Positions 25,415 through 36,372 of a DNA stretch of 64,000 nt are shown one piece after another. This DNA is from Neofusicoccum parvum (taxonomy: Eukaryota > Ascomycota > Dothideomycetes > Botryosphaeriales > Botryosphaeriaceae): positions 1,550,001 to 1,614,000 of the forward strand of contig CP087212.1 of assembly GCA_020912385.1 (NCBI GenBank). The letters run 5' to 3'. The notes beneath the pieces were generated by a model. It made no database searches. It was not told where the DNA came from and saw only the letters and a program-made list of their open reading frames with translations. Every line of letters starts with the position of its first letter. Within the stretch, counting starts at the first letter, position 1. The position numbers and the translations under genes were made by a program.

Positions 25415-27271
25415 TCACTCAGCGTCGCTGTCGTCGTCATCCCCCGCCTCTTGTTCCGGCTCCTCCTCTGTGGTGTTCACCGCGAAGTTGGGTTCCTTCC
25501 AGCGCCACATGAGCTCGTTGGGCAGATAGGTGTAGAAGGAGCAGTAAACTTCCTGGATCTGATCCAGGCACATAATGCCCAGGCTAAGCGTGCGCACGCA
25601 AGCCTGCATCTTCATGCCGACGAAGCAGCTCTCCAGAATGTTTGCCTCCACCCAGAACTCGTATCTCTTATCCGCCTTTTCCTTCTCGAGCTCCCTGAGG
25701 CGCCAGGCTGGAAGGTCGTAGGTACCGAAGTCCGGGATGTCCCAAGGCCTGCAGTACAGCTTACCCAGGGGTTCAAGGGCGAACCTGCCCTTCATCTGGG
25801 TGTTGATGGTAGCATAGATTTCGAGCACCTCGGCGGAAGGCATCTCAACCCCCGTGACCTCAAGACCAATGCCATCAGCTGTGCCAGTGCAGGAGATGGT
25901 GTTGAAACCGGTCTCAAGGGCCTCCATGTGCTCTTCGGTTCCATGAGCACCAATAGCCGCCTTGAGAATGATGCCGGACTTCTCCTTGGTATGCGTCGAG
26001 AACCTTCCCCGCTGCTCTTCACTCTCCAGCTCATCCCAATCACCAATCCTAGTGTACTTATCCTTGTAGAACCCGTCGAAGAGCGTGCTGCATGCAACGT
26101 TGAAGTCACCAGGTAACTTGGACGCCGTCGCTGTAACCTTAGGAAACTCAATTTCAGTGAGCTCGCAAACCCGGCGGGCGGCGTAAATGCCGTTGTTGTG
26201 CTCCGGGCAGACATTGTGGTACAGCAGGTAGTTGTAGAAGTTCTTCAGAACCGTCAACGCGAGGCGAATGTCGGCTATGTCGTAGAATACTAAGGTAGGC
26301 CAGGAAGAAGACCTGGGGGGCTGGTTAGTAATTGCACATCATTGTCTCATTTGGAAACTGACAAGAAGCCTTTGGCGACAGCCTCAAAGTCGACGGGCCA
26401 CTTATCCTCATCGTCTTTGTCAGGATCAATGGTATGGCTTGCCATCATAAGTGCGATGTCCTGTGCATCTCTCTCTTCCAGCTCTGCATCCTTGATGCCA
26501 CCGGTAAACTGGCGCTGGGTCTGGTCAACGCCTCCGTACTTCATGAATTTGGAAAAGACATTCAGGAAGTGCTGGTGCATCGTGCGCCTCGACTTGTAGC
26601 GCTGGATGGCAACTTCCATGCGCCTGTCAGGATCAGCATCTTGCAATAGAACAGGAAAGAGGATTGTCATACAGCCGAAACGAGATGCCGGGGTCGTACA
26701 TCGATCCCTCCTCTTTGAACTCCGCCGGGGTGACTGGAGCATCCGCAAAGAACTCCTCGAACCCGTGCGGCTTGTCCCATCCATACGGCTTCTCCTTCTT
26801 CTGCTGAGTTTTCTTGCCGTTTTTTGCTGCAGGCTTGGGACAGTCAGGCTCTCTGTCTGACTCCACATTGGCATCAGAATCGTTGTCGTCCTCATCTAGC
26901 ACGGTCTTCCCTATAAAGGGGACCTTGCGCTTGATCCGATTGCCCTCGACTACGTCTAGAAAGGCGCTCTGCTTGAGGGACTGCACGACCTGAGTGAACG
27001 GCCGGTACTGGCGCATCTTCTTGAAACCGCATATCGACTTGATCGAGACCGGGACGTTGAGGCGGCCTTGACATTTCTCAAGCAGGTGGCGATCGGTCGG
27101 AAGATTCTGGTCGGAGAAGTAAAACTCAACTTGGCGGCGGATCTCGTCACCTTTGGGGTGCTCTTGAGCTGTAGACGGTGGTCCCCAGACCTCTGGAAGG
27201 CCCTCGGCAGCGGCAGCCTGAGATGCCTCGGGCTGATCCGGCGCGAGCTGCCTGGCTGGGGGTTCCGACAT
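25415..27271 (-). CDS. La-motif/Arb1 fusion: ARC-complex Argonaute-binding protein with RNA-binding N-terminus
   Basis: Exons 27271-26673, 26623-26363 and 26312-25415 encode 585 residues. Residues 42-118 are a La-type winged helix (EIRRQVEFYFSDQNLPTDRH, SICGFKKMRQYRPF, FLDVVEGNRIKRKVP), a fold that binds RNA 3' ends. An acidic then lysine-rich linker (about 125-162) leads into an Arb1 domain (about 165-560): GFEEFFADAPVTPAEF, RMEVAIQRYKSRR, RQFTGGIKDAE, VLKNFYNYLLYHNVCPEH. The C-terminus is acidic. In fission yeast, Arb1 belongs to the ARC complex, which holds duplex siRNA on Argonaute and blocks passenger-strand release. Exon 1 itself spans the La motif and the beginning of Arb1, so the fusion does not depend on a splice choice. 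Both introns are 49-50 nt; intron 2 has TACTAAC. Both domain calls are from motif memory. An RNAi or heterochromatin role is inferred. Confidence 0.85.
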
Positions 27272-28783
27272 GGCAATGACGTTGGTTGACTCTTTCGCTG
27301 TGCTGTGTTGCCGAAAGGAAATGGCGGGCGAGGTTGAAGTCGAGCAGATGAGCCAGACGCAGGACAGCACAGGTGATGGCCAGATTGGGAAATGGCAGGC
27401 CGCAGATACCTCACCGCAGCTGCCACGCCCGCTCACGTGCAAAGAAGACTCCAAGCAAGCCGCGATCTCAAGCAAGACTGAAGAAGAGGGGAAGTCTCCA
27501 TGTTGTGCAGCATGAACTCAGGCTGCGGCAAAGAGAAGCAGGCCGGCGCTGGCGCGTTTGCTCGACGGATACAAACAACGGACCGCACCACGCAAACAGA
27601 CGGAGATTTCCTCAAACAAGGCGGCCGCCACCCGCACACCTCACACAGCACACCAGCAGTGCACACAGATGGAGGCGGAGAGGTCGAGCGCGCGGACACA
27701 GCAACCGCTCCAACGACAGGCGTGCAAATCCTCCGTACGCAACCCTCTGCTTCTGGCGATGGCGCGACTCGATGGCGGCAGCCTTGACGGCGCTGCGGCC
27801 CCGCCGCCACCGGGCTCCAACCTCTCCAGATCCCGGGCTTGGGCTCGTCGCGGCTCTGGGATTCGGGCGGCGTCACGGTCACTCGGGGCGGCCGGACATG
27901 CGGCATCCGCAGTCAAGCCGGGCGTTACGAGTAATTGCTGACGGGATTTCATCGACACAGGCGCCGGGATGCGAGGCTCCACTCCTGCACCGTTGGGTCC
28001 AGGGTCGCAGCGTGGGGCCTGGGGCGATGGTGCGTCGGGTCGACAGAGCGGCCACAATCGCAGCAGCACGCAACACCAACGCGCGGTGGCGCAGCCCTGA
28101 AGAATCGGCGCTGAGCCCTGCAGCGCTGTGGTTTCGCGCGGAGCGGGCAGCCTAAGGCGCGGGACTAGATGCGATTCCAAACCGCGGCTGTGTCGTTCGT
28201 GTGTTTCATTTACAGCCGGCGATCAGCACGCGTCGCTACGCCCTCTGCGCCTGCTGCCAAATAGGGGAGCCGGCCTCGCGACTCGATGCTCGCCGTCCAC
28301 TGTGCCTCTCGCTTGCATACCCTGTGGCTGCTGCACGCAAGTCGGCCGTCCGTTCCTTCACGCATCTTCCACCCGCTGGCCAGGCGTCCAGCACCACCTT
28401 AGGGGTCTGCAGGCTATAGGAACGTGGCTTCCGCCCAGAGCGTCACCCCCCGCCTCAACTAGCTCCCGTCGCCGACGGCCTGCCTCGACTCCGAGTACCG
28501 CCTTCCACTTCCCGCCTCCGCCATTCCCGCCCCTCCACGGCAGCTGGCCTGCGCATGGTGTCTGCTGCTCCCCGATCGCCCTTCCTGGAAAGCATGGCTC
28601 ACGGCGCACGACTCTCTAACTTCTGATCCCCATCGCCCCGTCTTGCGCCGACCCTCACGCCATTGCGCCCCGGCACCGCCGCGCTCTTCCGCACTCCAAC
28701 AGCACATACCACGAGCACCACTATCCCCCTGCTGAATCTGTATCGCGACCCCGCCGCCTCCCCGAGAGCGCCATTGGCCCGCC
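27272..28783. other. Divergent intergenic region
   Basis: About 1.5 kb between the La-Arb1 gene and the 28784 gene, transcribed apart. GC-rich with CA- and CT-rich patches toward the rightward gene; no coding sequence supported. Confidence 0.5.
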
Positions 28784-30241
28784 ATGTCGATTGCACGCGG
28801 CATCCAGTCCGCCATCTTCTTCTACCTTTCATGCGCACCATGCGTCGGCCACGCCCACCAGCGCCGCCGCAGAAAGGAAGCCCGTCGCGACCGCCTTGAA
28901 AAGGCCGCCCTGGAGCTCGAGTCGCCCGATGCATACCGTCATCCCGACCCCTCGTCGACGAACCCTTACTGGAACGAGGAGATCGCGCTGGGACCGGGCC
29001 CGCCACCGCGCGGAAAGAAGAGGCAAAAGAGGAACATTGGAACCGCCGGCACACAAGGTTCGGCGAGGAGCCGGGTAAACAGCGACGTTGAAGACGAGGG
29101 CGTCGCTGGCATACAGATCAGCTTGTCGCCCGGCGCGTCGGATACCACGCTGAACGATGACAGCTGGAACAAGCGGCGGGACCAGAGGGAAGACGATGAT
29201 CATTGGGGTTCGGAGACTGTGAGCTCAAGAGGTGGCTTGCGGGTATCGAGCAGCGCAGGTTCCGCAACTGGCTTGGTTGGTCTCAGCAGGCCTAGCACCG
29301 GACGGTCAGCCAGCGAAAGCTACTACACGCCCCGCCCGCCCCCCGTCAACGAATTCCACCCTCCGGTCGTGACTGCGCTCTCCCCCAACGCTGGAGCCAA
29401 CAACTGGATGCTTGCGCCACCGCCGAGTGCGAAGGTCATGAGTGGAAAGAAGAAGGGATCTACGCGTAGCAGAGCAAGCAGCCGCACAAGCAGTCGCGCC
29501 GATGTCAATTTGCAACGAGAGATGAGTCAAAGAAAGATTGAGGAGAAGTTCAAGAGAGGTGAAACTCCCGAGGTGCCTCCCGTCTCGAGAGGAAGCTCGT
29601 ATATCAGGGACTCGAAGTCCTCCCACGGAAGCCCCAGACTGGCCTCATCCCCGACTTTGTCTACAAAGAAGTTCAGCCTCGAGCGCAGGTCAATCGCGGA
29701 GGACTCGGACGCTTCAGACGACACTCTTCCCCGCGATAAGAGGCACGATTCCGGCAATCATCTGGCCATCATTTCCCCAAACGTTGAACGCGGATCTCCT
29801 AAACGCCCCATGGCAACACGACAAAGGCTGTCGACGGTACATTCAGGAGAGACTCTGGCTAAGCGATCCAGTACGGCCCGAGCGTCGACCCAAATGGAAC
29901 TGAAAACCTCCGTGCTGCATAAGGAGAACATTAGCGAGCTCCCTGCGAGATCGCTCTCGACGAACAGGGCGATCAAGAAGCCGGAGCCTCTCGTCATTCG
30001 GGACAGCTCTCTGAACTTGCTGCAGGAACTCGTCTCTCCTAATGCACTATTAAAATCTCAATTCGTCAAGTCGCCTACTCTAGAAGCCCGGATAGAGCTA
30101 CCCCCCACAAACTCGTCGGAAGAGCTCCAGCTCAGGTCTCTCAGCCCATGGTTTCCTTCTGATGACTTCGTAGTCGCGGCCGAAGACTCTGGTTCAGACA
30201 ACCTCAGTAACCCTCGCCTGAGGTGGAGCATGGACATCTAA
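28784..30241 (+). CDS. Conserved fungal protein with CxxC N-terminus and disordered body
   Basis: Single-exon gene for 485 residues. I recognise it only as a type of conserved, uncharacterised Pezizomycotina protein. The first 75 residues look constrained: IQSAIFFYLSCAPCVGHA, a basic RRRRKEARRDR helix, then YRHPDPSSTNPYWNEEIALG and PGPPPRGKK. The CAPC cysteines next to a hydrophobic stretch could be acylation sites (inference). Residues 80-485 are Ser/Arg/Pro-rich, probably disordered and phosphorylated, with short conserved-looking pieces such as QREMSQRKIEEKFKRG and the C-terminal ELQLRSLSPWFPSDDF. The start ATG at 28784 has a good GCC context. No catalytic domain is visible. Confidence 0.8.
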   Translation: MSIARGIQSAIFFYLSCAPCVGHAHQRRRRKEARRDRLEKAALELESPDAYRHPDPSSTNPYWNEEIALGPGPPPRGKKRQKRNIGTAGTQGSARSRVNSDVEDEGVAGIQISLSPGASDTTLNDDSWNKRRDQREDDDHWGSETVSSRGGLRVSSSAGSATGLVGLSRPSTGRSASESYYTPRPPPVNEFHPPVVTALSPNAGANNWMLAPPPSAKVMSGKKKGSTRSRASSRTSSRADVNLQREMSQRKIEEKFKRGETPEVPPVSRGSSYIRDSKSSHGSPRLASSPTLSTKKFSLERRSIAEDSDASDDTLPRDKRHDSGNHLAIISPNVERGSPKRPMATRQRLSTVHSGETLAKRSSTARASTQMELKTSVLHKENISELPARSLSTNRAIKKPEPLVIRDSSLNLLQELVSPNALLKSQFVKSPTLEARIELPPTNSSEELQLRSLSPWFPSDDFVVAAEDSGSDNLSNPRLRWSMDI

Positions 30242-30939
30242 CTGCATTAACAACGAAGGAAAATACACTTGCCGCAGCCTCCTTTTGATCACGACTACGC
30301 ACATTTTGTTTCGGTGCTTCTATTCTGTTTTCTCTGCTTTCAAATTCTTCTTCTTCTCGACAGGCAGCGAAGTGTGTTTTAGCATAGCGGGTTTGGCGTT
30401 TGTTGTCCTGGGTCCTCACCACACACAGCCGCGAGACGGCTTATGACGAGCGCTTGCATTGGGGTCATGTCTGATTGTTTGTTTGTTGTGTTTACTTCTC
30501 TGCCGATTCCGGCATTCCATTCGTGCATACGTACATTCCTACCTTTTTGGTCACTTTTTTTCCTTTTGCACAGGTTGGCGCCCGCATGGTACAGGCATTG
30601 GGATAGACGAGTAGTTTCAGAAAGCACACAACAGGGCGTCCGGCCCCACGATAGCGGTTCAATTCGACGGATACACTCCTGCTTGACCAAAATTTAAGTT
30701 CCGGCTATGACGTTTGGTACCAAAGATCGAGACAACCCCGCTTTCGGCATGTGATGTGCAGAATCCATGACTTGATCAGCTCAGCCCTACGAGGCCCGCC
30801 AAGGACTCGGCCGCCCCGCCGGCGTGGCAGCAAACGCGTATCATCGCGGCGCGTCCAAGGTCGCCCATCACGGAACACGAACCCCATCGCACCACCGACA
30901 CCACCGCCCGCCCAATTCACCCCCGACCGATCGCCCACC
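30242..30939. other. Intergenic region upstream of CLP1
   Basis: About 700 bp holding the 3' flank of the preceding gene and the CLP1 promoter. No TATA box or gene seen. Confidence 0.5.
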
Positions 30940-32578
30940 ATGTCGCTCCCGGGCCTCTCGCTGCCGGGCCTGTCCATGTCCGCGCCGCCGCCGGCCGACA
31001 TGCCGCCGCCGTCTGCCCCGCGCCTGCAGGAGCTGTCGCCCGGCGCCGAGTACCGCTTCGAGGTGCCCTTCAACTCGACGCTGACGGTCAAGCTCCTCAA
31101 CGGCACCGCCGAGTGCTTCGGCACCGAGCTGGCCTGCAACGCCAAGGAGCCCTACCTCTTCCGCCCGGGCACCAAGGCCGCGATCTACACATGGCACGGC
31201 TGCCGCCTGCAGGTGGAGGGCGACGTCGAGAGCGAGTACCTGGCCGAGGAGACGCCAATGGTCGAGTACGCGAACGTGCACTTCGCGCTGGAGAAGCTGC
31301 GGGACAATGCCGAGCACGAAGGCGGCGGCGGCGGCGGCGGCGACAAGCCCATCGGCCCGCGCGTCCTGGTCGTGGGGCCGGAGAACGCGGGCAAGACGAG
31401 CCTGGTGCGGCTGCTGGCAGCGTACGGCGTCAAGATGGGGCGGCAGCCGGTGGTCGTCAACCTGGACCCGCGGCAGGGCATGCTGAGCCCGCCGGGCGCG
31501 CTGGCGACCGCGACGTTCGCGTCGGTGCTGGACGTCGAGGAGGGCTGGGGCAGCAGCCCGATCAACGGACCCAGCCCGGTGCCGGTCAAGATGCCGCTGG
31601 TCTACCACTTTGGCCTCGGCAGCCCGGACGACAACGTCAGGATGTTCAGGGGCCTGGTGACGCGCTTGGCGCTGGCGGTGACGAGCAGGTTGGGCGAGGA
31701 CGAGGAGGCCAGGAAGTCGGGCTGTCTGATTGATACTCCCGGCGTGCTGAGCGTGGATAAGAAGGGCGTGTATGAGAATATACAGCATGTTGCCTCGGAG
31801 TTCTCAGGTGTGTTTGCAATGCCTATGATGTCGCTCAAACGCCGCTGGCTTTCAAGAAGCATCTCGCCCGCTCCTATCCGCCTGCCTTTGCCCACTTTGC
31901 GTGCAAGAATCACTACTACTCACATCTGTCCCACACAGTGAACGTCATCCTCGTACTTGGATCCGAACGTCTCTTCAGCGACCTCTCCCGACGCTTCTCG
32001 CGCACCGGCGACGATGCCGTCCAAGTCGTCAAGCTCGACAAATCCGGTGGCTGCGTCGATCGCGATGAGAACTACATGAAGGCGCTCAGACAATCGCAAG
32101 TCCGGTCCTACTTCTTCGGCCACGGGTATACGACGCTAAGCCCACACACGCACCGCGTCGACTTCAATTCCCTACATATCTACCGCACAGTCGACAGTAA
32201 GTCTCCGCCCTCCTTCTCAGCATAAATATCTATACTGACCTACGCGCTCACAACGCAGCATCCGCATCCAACCCTGCATCATCCTTCCTGCCCGGTGGCG
32301 GTGAGGCAGACGACGCCGAGTCCGGCTCGGGCCGCCTCTACGAGAGAATTAAACCGTCGCTCATGATCCAGAACGGCCTACTCGCCATCACTAACGCCGA
32401 ACCGTCAGACAGCCATGAGAGCATCCGCGACAGCAGCGTACTGGGCTACGTGTACATCGCTGACGTTGACGAGGCGAAGCAGAATGTGAAGTTGTTAGCG
32501 CCGCTGAGCGGCCAGATCCCGCGCAGCGCCATGATCTTGGGCAATTGGCCGGAGGACGTTGCTGGGTTGGTGGGGTAG
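30940..32578 (+). CDS. clp1: mRNA cleavage and polyadenylation factor CLP1
   Basis: Exons 30940-31807, 31939-32196 and 32259-32578 encode 481 residues. Clp1 is a nuclear subunit of cleavage factor I (CF IA) that binds Pcf11 and ATP during pre-mRNA 3'-end formation. An N-terminal beta domain starts at LSPGAEYRFEVPFNSTLTVK and includes AIYTWHGCRLQVEG. The P-loop is GPENAGKTSL (about 147-156), with NLDPRQGMLSPPG after it, the usual Clp1 signature. CLIDTPGVLS supplies the Walker B-like region. The C-terminal domain ends with GYVYIADVDEAKQNVKLLAP and RSAMILGNWPED. A short glycine run at about residue 128 comes from a GGC repeat. ATG at 30940 sits in CCACCATGTC. Three LPGLS-like repeats open the protein. 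Intron 1 is 131 nt. Confidence 0.95.
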
Positions 32579-33975
32579 TTGGGGCCGTGGAGGACAGGGT
32601 GTGAAGAGAGAAAATAAGGACAGGGCAGATGGGGGAGGGTTACGCACGAGGTCGGTTCGGAGGTTCACATGTGGACAGTTGAAGCATTCATCCGGGGATT
32701 GGTCACTCTTTCGCTGCACTTTTGCACCCGGACAAACGTTTCAATTGCCCAGGAAGGTGTGTGCGTGTTGCAATACTTCCGAACCGACCTCGTAGCGCTT
32801 ATGAGATGCTGACGGCGACGCGTGGTCCAGGCCGGAGGAGGCTATGCACGAATGGTCAGGGATGCTTCCCCGATCCCTTTTTTTTTCTTGTGTTGATACC
32901 ATCTTGGCGCGGTGTCTGGAGTTACATCATCGGCTGGCGATAAAAAGATCTCTTGTCAAATCCTTGGTCCGATCACTTTCCCGCGTATATCCGGGCCTTA
33001 TATCCGAAGTCTGCGTCAAAATCCCTGTCGGCGGATGGAGTTGCTGATTCGGGCGTGCGGGCTCTCGGCATTCTCAACGTCGGCACTGCAGATCTCAAGA
33101 CGAAACGGTTGCTAACGCCTGAAACAGAACAGAGACAAACCGGCGGGGTCTGATTGGCGGCAGGCGGTGAGCGTGCAGAGAGACCGCTCCCCGATTTTGC
33201 GGGGGCTCGTCTCGTCGGGCCGCAACGTCGACGTCGCGTGGCCCCAGTTAAAAAAGTCGCTGCCCACCATGAGGTGACACATGCGGAGATCGGCGGCAAC
33301 GGATCCGTGCGCCCGCGACACGGTTTTCTGGTCCGCTCAGGGTGGCAAGACGGCGCTGGTGGGCGCCGGGAGGCAGACGCCGCGGGAGCCTGCGCGCAGC
33401 CGGGCCTGGTCAGGCTGCCGATCCCGAGTCTCCTTGGAGGACGTGTCGGATGCGGGATTTGACGGCTGGTATGGGCCGACGCCAAGGATCTTCGTTGACC
33501 GCATTTGCGCAGACGGCTGCTCCAGCGCGGCGCCATGTGACGCGGGGGCAAATCGGGCGGCCGGGCTGCTGGACGGCGGCGGCGGGCAGCGGGCAGCGGG
33601 CGGCGGGCAGCAGCAAGCGCGCGCGGCGGGCGCGTCGCGGGAGGGCGACGCAGGCGCGCTCTCATGGTCGCTCCTGACGTTTTTGCCTAATTGGGTAAGC
33701 GCGCCTCCGGGCTGCTACACCAAAAGACTGCGCGCCAAGCGCTTCGCTCGGTAGTGCTCAGTCGGGCGGTTTAGCAGGCGCTCTTCTCGACAGAAAATGC
33801 TTTCGGTCGGCCCTTCTTAATGGCCATTCAGAATTTTGCGCGCCTATTTAATTTTAATGTAGCCGCTTGGACTGATATGATTGGTTTACCCCGGCCCTCA
33901 GCGTGGCTGTGCAACAGATCATTGCCCAACATCCCTGCTCGTCGACCGCCTCTCCACTTCCCACGAGCTGCGAAA
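32579..33975. other. Intergenic region downstream of CLP1
   Basis: About 1.4 kb between tandem genes. GC-rich around 33150-33650, including a GGC/GCAGCG-rich patch near 33560-33620. No supported gene. Confidence 0.5.
33845..33851 (+). promoter_or_regulatory. TATA-like element of LPxExRN copy 2
   Basis: TATTTAA in a local AT-rich island, 131 bp before the ATG at 33976. It argues that the in-frame ATG at 33820 lies upstream of transcription start. Confidence 0.35.
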
Positions 33976-35091
33976 ATGCCGCTAATTTCGAGGCTCACAA
34001 TGCCAGACCGTCCTCTGCCTCCGGATCCGTCGCACAGCCTGAGGAGGGAATTCCACGAGCACACTGCCGCGCTGCATCACGAGATGCCGCGCACCACGAC
34101 GCCAGCACCGAGCGAGAGCGCGCCGGAGGCGAGCCGAGCGGGAGCCCTTGCGAGAGCGTCGTTGCTGGGACTGCCGCGCGAGGTTCGAAATCTCGTCTAC
34201 GAATTCGTCCTATATGCATCGCGGCGGCCCGCCGTGGGCAACGTCTACGCCACCGCCCGGCCGCTGCTGAGGGACGGCCTGACGTACGGCCCGGCCCGCA
34301 TGCTGCTGCTGGTCAACCGGCAGGTGCACGCCGAGTACGTCGAGGCAGTGTCCCAGTGCTGCCAGCTGCAGGGCGAGCTGGGCCCCGAGGACGGCTGCGA
34401 GCTCAAGCTCTCGCACGGCGGCTGGCCGCGGACGCGCGCGCTGCAGCAGACCGGCCTGCTGCAGCACCTGCGCAACTGGGAGGTGCAGACCAACTACACC
34501 GACGTCGTCGGCGACCCCTTCATGCCGCGCTGGGTGCTGTACATGGGCAGCCAGCCGCTCAGCCAGTCGCTGCAGCTCAAGCAGCTCACCCTCGAGGCCG
34601 CGCTGGAGAAGGCGCTGCCGCTGATGCCCGCCCTGCGCGAGCTCACCCTGCGCCTGGTGCTGCCGCCCTACCCGCGCCTGGAGAAGTTCCTGACCTCCGG
34701 CTTCGACTTCCACCGCTTCCTCGCCTACCAGCCGCCGCAGGACCATCACCCGCCGCGGCTCGGCCGCCTCGCGAAGCTCGTCACCCCGGACTTCAGCGAC
34801 GACGGCGCCGAGACGTACATCGACGGCACCCACGTGCTCGAGCTGATGGAGCGCGTCGACCGCTTCTGCCACAAGACCGGCCGTCTGGAGCGCGTCGCCC
34901 AGCTCGTGCGCGACCCCAACTACTGGAAGTTCTACCAGGAGTGCCTCGGCGCAGGCAAGGACTGGGTCATGCACAACGACCGCGCCATCTCGTACGCCGA
35001 GGCCCGCCGGTGCGCGGAAAAGGGGTACGACGCCTGGGTCGCCCACGGCAAGCCGGCGTGGAACGAGGCCGTGGACTGGTTTGGCGATTGA
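33976..35091 (+). CDS. Uncharacterised LPxExRN-family protein, copy 2
   Basis: Single exon of 371 residues from the ATG at 33976. The frame is open back to another ATG at 33820, but a TATA-like element lies between them, and ATGs at 34000 and 34084 are also possible. It shares with the copies at 22676 and 36373 the motif LLGLPREVRNLVYEFVL, then LLLVNRQVHAEYVE, LRNWEVQTNY, MPALRELTLRLVL, YWKFYQECLGAGKDWV and YDAWVAHGKPAWNE. Unlike those copies it has no intron at the YW codon, so this copy may have lost it. Codon use is strongly GC-biased. No membrane segment or signal peptide is visible. Function unknown; the N-terminal motif resembles F-box-like/2EXR/DUF7730 beginnings. Confidence 0.78.
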   Translation: MPLISRLTMPDRPLPPDPSHSLRREFHEHTAALHHEMPRTTTPAPSESAPEASRAGALARASLLGLPREVRNLVYEFVLYASRRPAVGNVYATARPLLRDGLTYGPARMLLLVNRQVHAEYVEAVSQCCQLQGELGPEDGCELKLSHGGWPRTRALQQTGLLQHLRNWEVQTNYTDVVGDPFMPRWVLYMGSQPLSQSLQLKQLTLEAALEKALPLMPALRELTLRLVLPPYPRLEKFLTSGFDFHRFLAYQPPQDHHPPRLGRLAKLVTPDFSDDGAETYIDGTHVLELMERVDRFCHKTGRLERVAQLVRDPNYWKFYQECLGAGKDWVMHNDRAISYAEARRCAEKGYDAWVAHGKPAWNEAVDWFGD

Positions 35092-36372
35092 CAACGGTTG
35101 AGATCCGTGGGCGCGGAGCACTTTGCGCGACCTTGCCTTGAGCGCGGTCTTTGGACGCGATCACGCCGGTTAATTCGTCTGCTTTGGGGCCTCGGCCTGG
35201 GGCTCGTGGAGCGGGTGGCGGGAAGTGAAGTGCTGCCGGGACAAGATTGGGCACGGGACGGCATTGTGGTGCTGCACTGGATGCAGCTGGGACGTATGAA
35301 AAAACGATTACGATTTAAGAGAAAGACACGAAGGAACATGAATCGGTGTTCACTGCGCTTGGCGAACCCAACGCGAAGTTTTGATGCTTATCCATGACTG
35401 CGCTCGCACTGTACACTAGATTGAGCTGAGGCTTCCATCCGGGCGGCTCGAAGACGCACTGCGTTTGCACATGCGCCAGCCGAAGATTCCAGCTCCGTCC
35501 GGCATGCTATAGAGCCTCTGATACCAGATTTCAAGAATGAAACGTTGATGATATAGTTGACTGCTGGGGCCCGTGCGCTTTCGGTGTCCGCTTCTTGCCT
35601 TAACGGAAATTCCGCTCTCACTTCGCAATAATACAACAACGACGCACCCATGCGCATCCAGTGGCCCATCGCGCTACTCTTGAATATGCAGCTCTGATTT
35701 CGGGACTGTGCGAGCGCCGATCAAGTTGTGGTCTTTCAGTAAGTGCATCGGCACCTCACATCTCCAAGAGACTACATCACTTCGCCATCGCGCGTTTCAA
35801 CGTCAAACCATCTCTTCCATATCATTCATTCAAGCTTCCATGATATTGGAAATTATACCTTGCGTCATGTCCTGGCGATACTGACTTCGCATCCCCTGGG
35901 ACACACCTGAGGCTGCGGGTGTCCAAATTCGGCAAGTTTACCAACCTTCCACCTTGAGAGGAGCGAAACAAGACATGCTGCAACCGAAGAGGATATTTTA
36001 ACACTGACATATGCATACGTTCCTCAAACGGAAGGCATCCGGTCCACGTCGCTGCTCAGAACGCCGGCACCTTCGTTAAGAAAGGCCTCTCTGACACGCC
36101 CACCGCCGCGCAGAACTACCGCCAAGCGCCTTCTGTTTTAACAACAGAATCCCTCTATCTCTCCAATCCCCTTCTCTCCTTCACAGCACTCCACGTTAGT
36201 TCTGACACAGCCACGCCATTCGCAGGCCTGGAACCCAAGCGCTTGCGTCTCACTCGATATTCTTCCCCCGGAACAGCCTTCACACGTCACAGTCTTTTAG
36301 CCTTACTTCACGCACCCTCGCCGCACCGCATGGTATATCTGCAGCTGCGAAGAGTATCCGCCGCGCCAGCAT
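35092..36372. other. Intergenic region between LPxExRN copies 2 and 3
   Basis: About 1.3 kb, lower in GC than its left neighbour, with no supported gene. Pyrimidine-rich stretches precede copy 3. Confidence 0.5.

Noticed and set aside
33903..35141. 412-codon plus-strand frame overlapping LPxExRN copy 2
   Set aside because: Shifted frame of Arg/Ala/Pro-rich composition; the other frame carries the family motifs.
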